From contig NC_092801.1 of the NCBI RefSeq assembly GCF_918797505.1, positions 19,654,116 to 19,718,115 of the forward strand: DNA of 64,000 nt, in the 5' to 3' direction. Within the stretch, counting starts at the first letter, position 1. Every line of letters begins with the position of its first letter. Below are positions 47,197-56,308 of this stretch, piece by piece. A program made the position numbers and the translations under genes. Under the pieces are notes generated by a model. The model saw nothing but the letters and a program-made list of their open reading frames with translations. It was not told where the DNA came from and did not search any database. This stretch comes from Bemisia tabaci. Lineage: Eukaryota; Arthropoda; Insecta; Hemiptera; Aleyrodidae.

Positions 47197-48288
47197 TCCA
47201 CCATATAGGTAGGTAGGTCAACAGCCGAAATAAGAGTGATGACTGTTGCTCCCTTATAATTGTCCATAATGCATTGTTGAATTCCTGAAAGTAAAAGCTA
47301 CCACCTGTCGCCAAGAGGCCGGTGGGGGGGGGGTCTCTTGTCTCAGGGCATAATTTTTTTTCATTGCTTGTATCGGAACTAAGGATCCTGATGTCACACT
47401 CACAGTAATTTTTCCGGAGTTTTTTGGTCACTGGAAACTCCCGAAAAATCATCTTAAAACCAGAATTGTTTAAGTTGGTCTCTAGGTGCTTCTTGAATAG
47501 CCTAAAACTGATGAGCCAATCAGAGGGCGACACACACATGACACTACTCACATTATATAGTTACTATAGATGCGTCGAGCAAAAAACAGCAAAAAATTAA
47601 AATTTCAAGAGATGTAAAGAAAAATCGAAATACTTTAGAATCAGCATGTTCCGACAATGTTCCGTCTTATCAGGTGTACGGTTGATGGTGTCTGTTTCAT
47701 TCTAGATCAAATAACTCCTTCTTATTCGTGCTGTTTATGGGAAAAATAACCTTAGCCCGTATCAAGTGCCGTTCTTTTCAAGCTCGGTCAGAACATTAGG
47801 ATTTTCTGATTTCGGACTTTTAATTATTTAGTTTTCTAGAGAAGTGAGCACACTCCATTAGTACTGTGCCAAACTAGCATGAACATTTGATATAAAATTA
47901 ATCTCATTTTTCTCTAACGCGATTTTTTTGTCATTTAGCCACAACTCGCATAAACAATACACAATAATTCCTCACAAACATTCCATATTCATATCCAACT
48001 AGTTATTTGTGTCTTTAATCTTATTCGGGTCCCTTTTAAACGTATTTGATTCAGGACTTTGCATTTTAGAAACTAGCAGAAGTATTTGAGTGAAAGCAAA
48101 GGTTGGAGTCGATGCTCAACGCTGTTTGCAATTACCAAACACGATCAGGCCCAGAAAACCCATTTTCTCAATACGTCATACTTCTAAAAATGATTTTCTT
48201 TAACAATGACTGATAGTTTTAGCATCGAATACCAACCCCTATGTAAATTTGTCCTCTAAGAAATACCTGCCCCAAGAAAGCTTGATGT

Positions 48289-48894
48289 CTATGATTTAGG
48301 TCTCGCGGTGTTCCCCATCGGTTTCTTCCGTTTCTTTTGCTTGCCGGCTTGACTCGGCACAGATTTCGTGGTGCGGCTGCCAGTCTTTTCTGGAGCTTTC
48401 CCGATCTCTTTCGGTACCACAGTGGCGCCTCCAATCGCGATAGTACTTCTTTCAGCCGTGCCTTTCTTCTTCCCCTCAGCCGAAGCTGCTCCACCAGTGC
48501 CGGTGGCGTTGCCCACGAGGTGGTCCCAGTTCTTCACCGTGGTGACGGACTCCTGCTCAATGAGCTCCTTCCACTTGGTGATCGTCTTGAGGCAAGAGCG
48601 AAGCGCCACCGTCTCCAGTTCTTCCTTTTTGGGGTCGGCCAAGTTCTGGGAGTTGATCCTGACCGTGCAGCGCCACTTGTCGTCGAGGTGCCTGCACTTG
48701 GCGTCGCGGGCGCCAGGGCAGCGCTCCTGGTACTCCGACGGGATCGCGTGGAAGTGGCGGAGGAACATGGCGCACGAATGGTGGACGTAGCGCACGATCT
48801 CGCTGTTGTTCGTCTCGGAGATCTTCCGGCACTTGTCGTGGCCCTTGTCCAGGCCGCGCAGGTTCTTGAAGTGCCAGTTCCACGACTTCGCTAC
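48289..48894 (-). CDS. six-cysteine secreted protein, exon 2 (201 residues)
   Basis: Acceptor TTTCAG ends at 48895 on the minus strand; the exon reads VAKSWNWHFKN onward to TAG at 48289. Six cysteines follow the family pattern: HDKC, HHSC, CPGARDAKC, WRCTVR and LRSC, with C-x7-C-x8-C identical in spacing to exon A. The last 75 residues form a low-complexity, strongly basic tail rich in Gly, Ala, Thr and Lys (KKKG, KQKKRKK), absent from the paralogue. Together with exon 50825-50875 it encodes a 218-residue protein with a signal peptide. It is GC-rich like a real coding exon. I do not recognise the family; an extracellular or salivary role would be a guess. Confidence 0.78.
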   Translation of the reverse strand, partial: VAKSWNWHFKNLRGLDKGHDKCRKISETNNSEIVRYVHHSCAMFLRHFHAIPSEYQERCPGARDAKCRHLDDKWRCTVRINSQNLADPKKEELETVALRSCLKTITKWKELIEQESVTTVKNWDHLVGNATGTGGAASAEGKKKGTAERSTIAIGGATVVPKEIGKAPEKTGSRTTKSVPSQAGKQKKRKKPMGNTARPKS

Positions 48895-48942
48895 CTGAAA
48901 CCGTTCATCGTGATTGTTATTTGGATCGCATTTAACTGTACC

Positions 48943-49425
48943 GCCGTGCTAGGAAAAACGCCGTATGAGCCTTCAGACGTTGCCAAGTTTTCTTCACTGG
49001 GAAAAAAAACACATTGTATCTAGAGTCCAGACTCTTGAAAACATTGACAAGAAAAAGGACTCTTGATTCAAGCGGATTTAAGCTTAAATCAAAAGGAAAT
49101 CCGCTCAAATTAAGAGGCTTGGTTCTTGATTCAACCTTAAATATGATTGAATCAAGAATATTTTTTCTTGTCGATGTTTTCAAGAGTCTGGACTCTAGAT
49201 CCAATGTGTTTTTTTTTTTCTTCAGTGTTGTATGAAAACCGAAATTACCGGGAAATTTGTGAATACGTTTTCCCAAAATTTTCAGATGATTTTGTACACA
49301 GTTTAATCTAAAATATCTGAACATTTTAAGGAAAAATGTGCATGAATTTCATAAAAAGTACTTATTTATTTAAGGGGAATTTCGCAACTCTCGAATGCTC
49401 ATACGGCTGTCTTCCTTAGCACGGC
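48943..49425. mobile_element. GCCGTGCTAAGG MITE containing a nested MITE
   Basis: GCCGTGCTAGGAAAAACGCC to CTTCCTTAGCACGGC, with the CACTGG element 48995-49227 inside. Lies entirely in the intron of the six-cysteine gene, 49 bp upstream of exon 2. Confidence 0.85.
48995..49227. mobile_element. CACTGG foldback MITE nested in a GCCGTGCTAAGG MITE
   Basis: CACTGGGAAAAAAAACACAT to TTCTTCAGTG; splits the element at 48943-49425. Lies in the intron of the six-cysteine gene, just upstream of exon 2. Confidence 0.88.
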
Positions 49426-49784
49426 AATGCAGGTATCCAACAGGGATTTTAAGGAAATGGAACTCTTGCTTGTCTCAGGAATTTGCTAACTAAGCACTAA
49501 TTTCTATGTAAAATTTTGCGAGAGACACACTGCGATGTTGCCTCTGGTTTTCTCTGAGGTCAAATCCAATGCTCAAAAAAAGCTCTCAAAGTTGAAGTAG
49601 TAATGGAGGGGATATCCCAATAGTGAACACTAGAAATATCTTTATAAGAGAAATGAAAGCCATGGTGTCGTGTTTATGCCACTCTCTGATTGGCTCATCA
49701 GTCTCAGGCTTTTTATATATTTATTGAGAATTTGTTAATTTTCGTTTCCCCTCGAAAACTCATGCAAACGTTCAGTTTAGTCCT

Positions 49785-50497
49785 TAGTCCAGGCGCCTGG
49801 TAGCTAAAAATGAGGCTACCTGGAATTTTGGGTACACAGCGATTTTTTTGGCTTACTTTATGTTTTTTGGGTCGCTGAATCCGAATCTGAAGTTTCCGCA
49901 CGCGTATCGGTGAGCATTTTCCGCTATTTTGAAAAAATGGCCTAAAAAGGCCTTTTTTTGCGGTTTTTTTGATATAGCGGCTACGGATGAGGAAAAGTCC
50001 CGGATTTAGCTAATGTTTTGAATAGCTGACAAAATTTGGAAGAAAATGGTATATGAATATGCTAGGTTTGCTCAAAAATTGAGGAACCTCGGATTTCGGA
50101 ACTTTAGAACGCTTCGGAACTTGGCTGACCGCGGCGAGCCGGATCGCGCGTTGACGGGTGCGCCGCGAAAACGTGAATAGGCGCGATGTTCACGATGCTG
50201 TATCTTCCTCAATTTTTAAGCAAACCTAACACATGTATACACCATTTTCTTCCAAATTATGTCAGCTATTCAAAACATTAGCTAAATCCGGGACTTTTCC
50301 TCATCCGTAGCCGCTATATCAAAAAAACCGCAAAAAAAGGCCTTTTTAGGCCATTTTTTCAAAATAGCGGAAAATGCTCACCAGATACGCGTGCGGAAAC
50401 TTCAGATTCGGATTCAGCGACCCAAAAAACATAAAGTAGGCCAAAAAAATCGCTGTGTACCCAAAATTCCAGGTAGACTTACCAGGCGCCTGGACTA
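49785..50497. mobile_element. 713-bp foldback element in the six-cysteine gene intron
   Basis: TAGTCCAGGCGCCTGG to CCAGGCGCCTGGACTA with inverted arms of about 300 bp that look nearly identical, and TCCT on both outer sides. A GC-richer loop at about 50100-50180 contains GCCGCGGCGAGCC-like sequence. Non-coding. Confidence 0.88.
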
Positions 50498-50824
50498 TCC
50501 TTCCTTAGGAAAATAAGGAAGAAACAAACGTGTGGAAACATCCAACATCTGAATGATCGGAATATCTGAAAGTTTGTTTTGTACGTTGAGTTTTTTGTGA
50601 AACTTGAGATTTTCGCCACCATACCTAGAAATTAGTCTTCGTAGGACTTTATTCACACTTGAATTTCCGATTAAAACTATTCTGTTCGCTCGATACGAGT
50701 GCCTGACTTGTTTTCAATTTCACTATTTCTCGGTAACGTTCATTTTGAACGCAATTATGCGCTGATTTACCGAATTAATATCGAGTCAAACTTACCAATT
50801 TAAAGTAAAGTGCGTTAGACTTAC

Positions 50825-50875
50825 ATTGATAGTCACAGCAAAACTCACTACCAGGAGAAATAATTTTTGGTTCAT
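50825..50875 (-). CDS. signal-peptide exon of the six-cysteine gene
   Basis: On the minus strand ATG at 50875 opens MNQKLFLLVVSFAVTIN, a textbook short signal peptide: Lys near the start, then a hydrophobic core. It ends in phase 0 at GTAAGT (50824-50819). The phase fits both terminal exons at 48894 and 46076. The intron to 48894 is about 1.9 kb and contains the foldback element at 49785-50497. Confidence 0.75.
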
Positions 50876-50879
50876 ATTT

Positions 50880-52684
50880 AATTTGGGTGAATCATCCGAG
50901 AAATTAAAAACAATATCCACAAATTAGACACTCTAATTGACAATCAAACTAGAAAAATTCCGGGATTTTAAATATTCACATCAAATTCATAACGCTACGC
51001 CATGAGGAAAGAGAAAAAAGCAGCCGCACAAGATGTTACATGTTACGGCTTACATCATTGAATTCTTTCAGCTTGAAGTGAATGTTTTTGATTAATAAAA
51101 TGACGGAATGATAAGAGCAGATGCGATCCTCTCAAGTTGACGACACGAGTTTTTCCTCCATACAAAGCTATTTTAAAGAATCGATGCTTGGCGTGGCAGT
51201 TTGTCTCACCTATAATCGATTCATATCGATTATTTCACATAGATTTAGATCGATAAAGCCAATTGTTGCCAACCTTCAAAAATCATCACTAGATAGGAGA
51301 ATATAATTGAAAGATGAACATGATTGTAATATTGTCTCATCAAAGGAAAGTTGGTAATATTCGTATTTTTCCTTGGTACGGCAGAATAAAGTAAATTAGT
51401 GGATTAGAGCTCCTCCTAAGAAAAGATTGTTCGGTGCACCACACTAAGAGAAACATTTCGATCACAAGGACTAAACTCCAGTTCATTTGAACACTAAAGG
51501 GTTCAGTTCAGATAACTAAGTTTCCGGTAAGGGTAACTGACCGAACCTTGGTTTACATGATTGGAATGTTCAATAAAAAATACTCAGTTGTAATAAAGTA
51601 TGTATAAACAAAATCTTCAGGTTCATGCACTAGTGCTCAGTACCACATTTAAAACATATTTTAAAAACCGAGATTGCTATCTTCCCAAAAGTGCAAAATT
51701 ACTTTCAGAAGTCAACGCTCAGATTCGATAAATGATTCCTGATCATTAACAAAGAGTTGAGATATTGGTTTAGGCATCCTTACTCAATTTGCAAAGAAAT
51801 TCGTCGGGTAAAATGTTCATAGCGACATAAGTCACCATTTGGTGAGGTTTCTATGAGCTCATGCTCAAAAGATTGATCAGCAATCATCACATAGCGTCGC
51901 TCTTCAAAAACTTTTGCTTCACCCAATTACATTGTTTCGAATGTTAAAACGAGATGTTTAAAGTATATGGGGCAGAATCTGTGAAAAGAGACCTCACCTT
52001 CCGGATATACAGGCCAAGGGAGCCGAATCAAGGGAAAAATTTCAAAATTAGTGATTTTGGGTTGTCATTGGGAAACACAAACCTAGCGCGGTTGAAAACG
52101 CTTTCAATTTTTGTGATACTTTATCACCCACACCGGAGTTAAAATATTTGTATCAAAATTCAATGTGCGTTTGGATACATTTAAGTGGGAGCTTCCAATC
52201 GCTAATCGAACATTCATGGGGTGTCGCGTCGTCTTGAATTAAGTTGGAAAAGCCGTAATGGAAACTGTTTGCTTAATTTACAAGCTTCTTGCAAACGTTT
52301 CTGATTTTGGCGGTTTCTGACTTAGATCTTCAACGAAATGACGAGGTGATGCCGGCTCATTCGACCTGTGCACACGATACGCGTTTATATTATCAACGAG
52401 AAACTGTCATCAATCAAAAACGCCTTCAATCTCGTATGATACTTCATCATCCACACCAGAGTTAAAATATTTATATCAAAAATCATTGTGCGTCTTGAAA
52501 ACCAGCTCACGGGATCTTTCAAACGCGTATCGAACATTCATAAAGTGTCGTCTCACACTTGTTAAAAAAAACTCCTAACAGAAACAGTTTTGCGAAATTC
52601 CCAAATCTTCTCGCAAATGTTTAGGCCAAAAACTAAGCGCAGTTCTGATTTAATTTTCTCGCCACGGAGGGCGCTGGCAACTTC
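50880..52684. other. upstream of the six-cysteine gene, nothing recognised
   Basis: Should contain the promoter of the minus-strand six-cysteine gene just above 50875, but no clear TATA or initiator stands out. ACACCGGAGTTAAAATATTTG near 52128 (partial) and CACACCAGAGTTAAAATATT near 52450 show that 52080-52260 and 52400-52580 are diverged duplicates. Confidence 0.5.
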
Positions 52685-53000
52685 ACTGAAAACAAATTCT
52701 CGGCGTTTTTACCAAGGTCCGTTGGTACCTTTACCATCTCACTTTTTTACAAATTATTGGTAATTTTACCAAGACAGACTGGTAAGCTTACATAAAAACC
52801 GGTAATTTTACCGTTTTTTTTTCAGGTAAGAATACCACTTTTATTGGTAATCAATTCCCGGTAACTTTGCCATTTTAGCTCAGTAATTCTACCACAGTCG
52901 ATAAAAAATATTGGCGTTTTTACCAAGGTCCAGTAAAATTACCGAGAAAGTTCAATAATTTTACCGAGATGTCTCGTTTCTTTCTCGAGATTTTTCAGTG
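52685..53000. mobile_element. TTTTTACCAAGG repeat, copy 2
   Basis: Close copy of 13308-13720: TTCTCGGCGTTTTTACCAAG at the left and GAGATTTTTCAGTG at the right. Confidence 0.65.
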
Positions 53001-53194
53001 TTCTTTTCGTCTGCATGTCAGAACTCCCGTGACTTGTGATTATTATTGTGTGTTTTTTTAGCCTCGTTCCCACCTTTTCCTGTTTATCATTATTCTATGT
53101 CAGAACTCCTATTCTTAATTGAACCTAAATCTTAAGAATCTTGTCTTGAAACTTCAGGGCGTCATATTCTCCTCAATTTTTGGGTTACAGGATG

Positions 53195-54150
53195 CATCAA
53201 TATGAATAGATTTTCTTCCCTTATGCGGTAGTACCAACGGCTCAATTTTGACTTTTGGAGGATAAGGTCTCTTTTTCACAGACTTTATCACATTCTGTTT
53301 CTGCCTATCACTAAAAACTTTGATAAAATAGACTGAAAAATTCAGTATTCGATCCGAACCGGATAAGAAATCCAAGCTCTTAATTTATGAGTTTCAGGGT
53401 GCACCAATATGAATAGATTTTCCTCCCTTATGCAGTGGTACCAATTACTCAATTTTGACTTCTGGAGGATAAGGTCCCTTTTTACAGACTCTATCACATA
53501 CTGTTTCCGCCTATCACTAAAAACTTTGATAAAATAGACTGAAGACTTCAGTGTTCCATCTGCCTCGAAGTTTTTTCCTTCCTAAAAACTCTAAGCTGTT
53601 GAAAGTCGTAATAGGACTGAGCTTTCCGACGAAGACAGGATGGAAGTCTCAAATGGCCCTCAATCGTGGTGTTCGCTGGAAAAAAACACATTGGATCGAG
53701 AGTCTAGACTCTTAAAAACATCGACAAGAAAAAATACTCTTGATTCAGTCAGATTTAAGCTTAAATCAAGAACCCAGTCTCTTAATTTGAGCGGATTTTC
53801 TTTTGATTTAAGCTTGAATCTGATTGAATCAAGAGTCCTTTTTCTTGTCAATGTTTTCAAGAGTCTGGACTCTAGATCCAATGTGTCCCCCCCCCCCCCC
53901 AGTGATGAATAGATTATCTTCCGTTATGTGGTGGTACCAATAACTCAGTTTTGACTTTTGGAAGATAAGGTCCCATTTCACAGAATCTATCACATACTGT
54001 TTCTGCCTATCACTGGAAACTTCGTTCAAACAGACTGAAAACTTTAGTGTTCCGTCTGCCTCGAAGTTTTTTCCCTCCTAAAAATTCTAAGCTGTTGAAA
54101 GTCGTAATAGGTTGGAGCTTCCCGACGAAGACAGGATGGAAGTCTCGAAG
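53195..54150. repeat. tandem repeat, three units of about 220-250 bp
   Basis: TGGTACCAATTACTCAATTT, AAGGTCCCTTTTTACAGAC and TTCTGCCTATCACT recur near 53230, 53440 and 53930. AGTCGTAATAGG plus GACGAAGACAGGATGGAAGT recurs near 53610 and 54100. The CACTGG MITE splits the last pair. Confidence 0.8.
53678..53903. mobile_element. CACTGG foldback MITE within a tandem array
   Basis: GCTGGAAAAAAACACATTGG to a tip where the usual T run is replaced by a run of about 14 C before AGTG. Arms as in the family. It interrupts the 53195-54150 tandem repeats. Confidence 0.82.
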
Positions 54151-54295
54151 TCCTGAAGGCGGCTCCGGCTGATAAGAATGCACTCATCCGAGCAACTTGT
54201 TGAGCGTCCCGACCCGTCTCCTCTGTTCCCTCCGCGAATTGTCGCTTAGCCTCGCAAATTACCCGTCCCTGGAATGCCTAGAACTTGAAGGGCCG

Positions 54296-55374
54296 TGTCG
54301 CGGCCCCAGCCAGAGAGAGAAACTCGGAGGACCAGGCCAATCTACCAAAGGGATTGTGGGCGCTCTCAGAGTCGCGATGACGTCATAAGACAGTCGGTGC
54401 GGGTTTCATCAGCGAGCGCCCGGGAGAAAAGAGAGAGAGAGCAAAAAGGGAGTACCTGGCGTACTCAAACGTGCAAGAGAGAGAAGAGAGCATCCACATT
54501 TGGCGTGCTCAACAAGAGAGAGAAAGAAAAGAGAGCATCCACATTTGGCGTGCTCGAAAAGAGAGAGAAAGGAAAGGGAGCATCCACATTTGGCGTGCTC
54601 AAAAAGAGAGAGAAAGAAAAGGGAGCATCCACATTTGGCGTGCTCAAAAAGAGAGAGAAAGAAAAGGGAGCATCCACATTTGGCGTGCTCAAAAAGAGAG
54701 AGAACGAGAGGAGAGCATCCACATTTGGCGTGCTCTAGAGTGAGAGAGAACGAGAGGAGAGCATCCACATTTGGCGTGCTCTAGAGTGAGTCAGAGAGAG
54801 AGATGAACATCCACAATTGGCGTGTTCGAGAGAGAGAGAGAGTGAGAGAGATGAGCATCCAATCAGGCGTGCTCGAGAGAGAGAGTGAGAGAGATGAGCA
54901 TCCAATCAGGCGTGCTCGAGAGAGAGAGAGAGTGTAGCAAAACTGCAGAGAGACAGTAAGTACTAGCGTGAAGTCTATGAGACAGAGCGTGGCAGAGTAC
55001 CGTGTAGTCCAAGGGACTGAGAGTGGCAGAGTGGCGATGACCAACTGATGTGGCCGAGTATATATAAGAGTGGTTGCATAACCGCTGAGATGATGGAAAA
55101 TTCCGTTACATAACGCACTTATGTAACGAAGGTGGCCGACACGTGGAGGCGCACGTGCCGAGAATCGATGGAAAGTTCCGTTGCATAACCGCTTATGCAA
55201 CTTTCGTGGACCGCACGTGGCCCAACACGTGCCGCATGCGCCGTCCTTGACGCGGTGCGAGAAAAAATCATACAAGAAAAAATGCTATGAAAACGATACG
55301 AAAAATCAGGGTTTTTCACACCCAAAAGAACTAACTGCTAGTTCACAGAACGAAAAAGGGGGCTCGCCCCGACA
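54296..55374 (-). repeat. 3' LTR of the BEL/Pao element
   Basis: Same sequence as 59387-60465, offset by 5,091 bp. Contains the 45-bp-period hairpin array (54443-54917), a TATATATA box at 55059-55066, paired dyads at 55105 and 55180, and four CACGTG sites at 55140, 55152, 55214 and 55226. Open frames through the array are artefacts of a repeat period divisible by three. Confidence 0.95.
54443..54917. repeat. hairpin minisatellite, about 45-bp period (3' LTR)
   Basis: Eleven units; starts at 54443, then 54488, 54533, 54578, 54623, 54668, 54713, 54759, 54805, 54853 and 54896. Each is an inverted repeat around CATCCACATTTGGCG, separated by purine-rich GAGAGAAAG spacers. Outer stems vary but stay complementary. 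Confidence 0.9.
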
Positions 55375-55388
55375 TACCCCCCACCTAA
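55375..55388 (-). other. polypurine tract next to the 3' LTR
   Basis: Minus strand reads TTAGGTGGGGGGTA immediately before the LTR. This is the usual place for the plus-strand primer of reverse transcription. Confidence 0.75.
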
Positions 55389-55839
55389 ATGAGCGCAAGT
55401 GCATTTACAAGAATAACCCACGGCTCCCTACCTGGCTACCCAAGCTGAGAGGCCGTATCCCCCCATTGAAAAAATGCCTTGCTTAAATTAAGTAACTGAG
55501 TTCGTTGGAGTGAGCATAAGGTACAAAAATTTCAACATACACAATACAGAAATATTCAGATAATTAGTAGTGCGTTTGTGACCTGTCAACCTGGGTCCGA
55601 CAATGAGAAAATAAAGCGCCTGTGTAAATTACATTCAAAAAATAAATACCTGCAATTGGGTGCCTACCCCCCACCGTGAGGGGAGACATCCTTTAAGTAA
55701 TGAGAAAGAAAAAATTCTGTCAGGCTGACGAGGTTTAACATATGTATAGACGTAAGAACATGATTGCAGAAAAATGAAGACTGAACTATAAAAGCTGGCG
55801 TAACAAGGAAGAGAAAATTTAAGTGAAATTTAAGTTAGA

Positions 55840-56120
55840 CTGCATCCATATCTGGCGTGCAAGCCTAAGAATAACAATTTTAAGGAGAAAATTTCGAGCT
55901 GAAATAGAGAGAGAGAGAAAACAAGAGAGGTCTCTTGCATCCACATTTGGGGTGCAAGAGAGGAAGAGACAGAGAAGTTAGAAAATTTTAGAGAGCTAGA
56001 AAAAGAGGAGACTCTTCTTGCATCCACATCTGGCATGCAAGAGAGAGAGAGAGAGAAAGACAGAATGAGAAATCAAAAAAGAAGAGAAATCTCTTGCATC
56101 CACATTTAGCGTGCAAGAGA
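55840..56120. repeat. hairpin motifs in the retrotransposon interior
   Basis: At least four copies of a TGCATCCACATTTGGCGTGCA-type motif, shown here to 20 bases at most, occur near 55843, 55937, 56020 and 56095. Three are flanked by CTTGCA and TGCAAG, so the outer stem differs from the LTR copies (GAGCA/TGCTC) but is still complementary. See the LTR hairpin finding. Confidence 0.75.
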
Positions 56121-56308
56121 GAGAGAGAGAGTTAAAGAAGACGAGAAATACATTTTTAGAACCACGAAGAGTAAAGTTAAAAACGACGACGACGACGAGC
56201 ATAAGAGATCAGAGCGAGCGCTCTGGGTGTCACCTGAAGCAGTCAGAATGACACTGAAGTTGGGACGCTGATCGTGAAATTAGTCTGCCGGTTGCTTGAA
56301 GAGCTTAA

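Noticed and set aside
47183..47551. 122-codon minus-strand frame upstream of six-cysteine exon A, considered as its first exon
   Set aside because: No hydrophobic leader, and its internal GTGAGT would not join in a supported way.
48337..49023. 228-codon plus-strand frame
   Set aside because: Antisense to the six-cysteine exon, which has splice sites, a signal exon and a paralogue.
54295..54784. Five overlapping frames of repeated 15-residue units in the LTR
   Set aside because: They come from a 45-bp repeat with no stop in any frame. Not proteins. The same applies at 59386-59875.
55059..55096. TATATATA with a TCAGT-like initiator on the minus strand as a defined LTR start site
   Set aside because: The spacing (about 20 bp) is shorter than the usual 28-32 bp, so the start site is not claimed.
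54781..55275. 164-codon minus-strand frame in the LTR
   Set aside because: No domain; rich in Ser-Leu from GAGAGA tracts. Could be leader sequence but not a supported gene.
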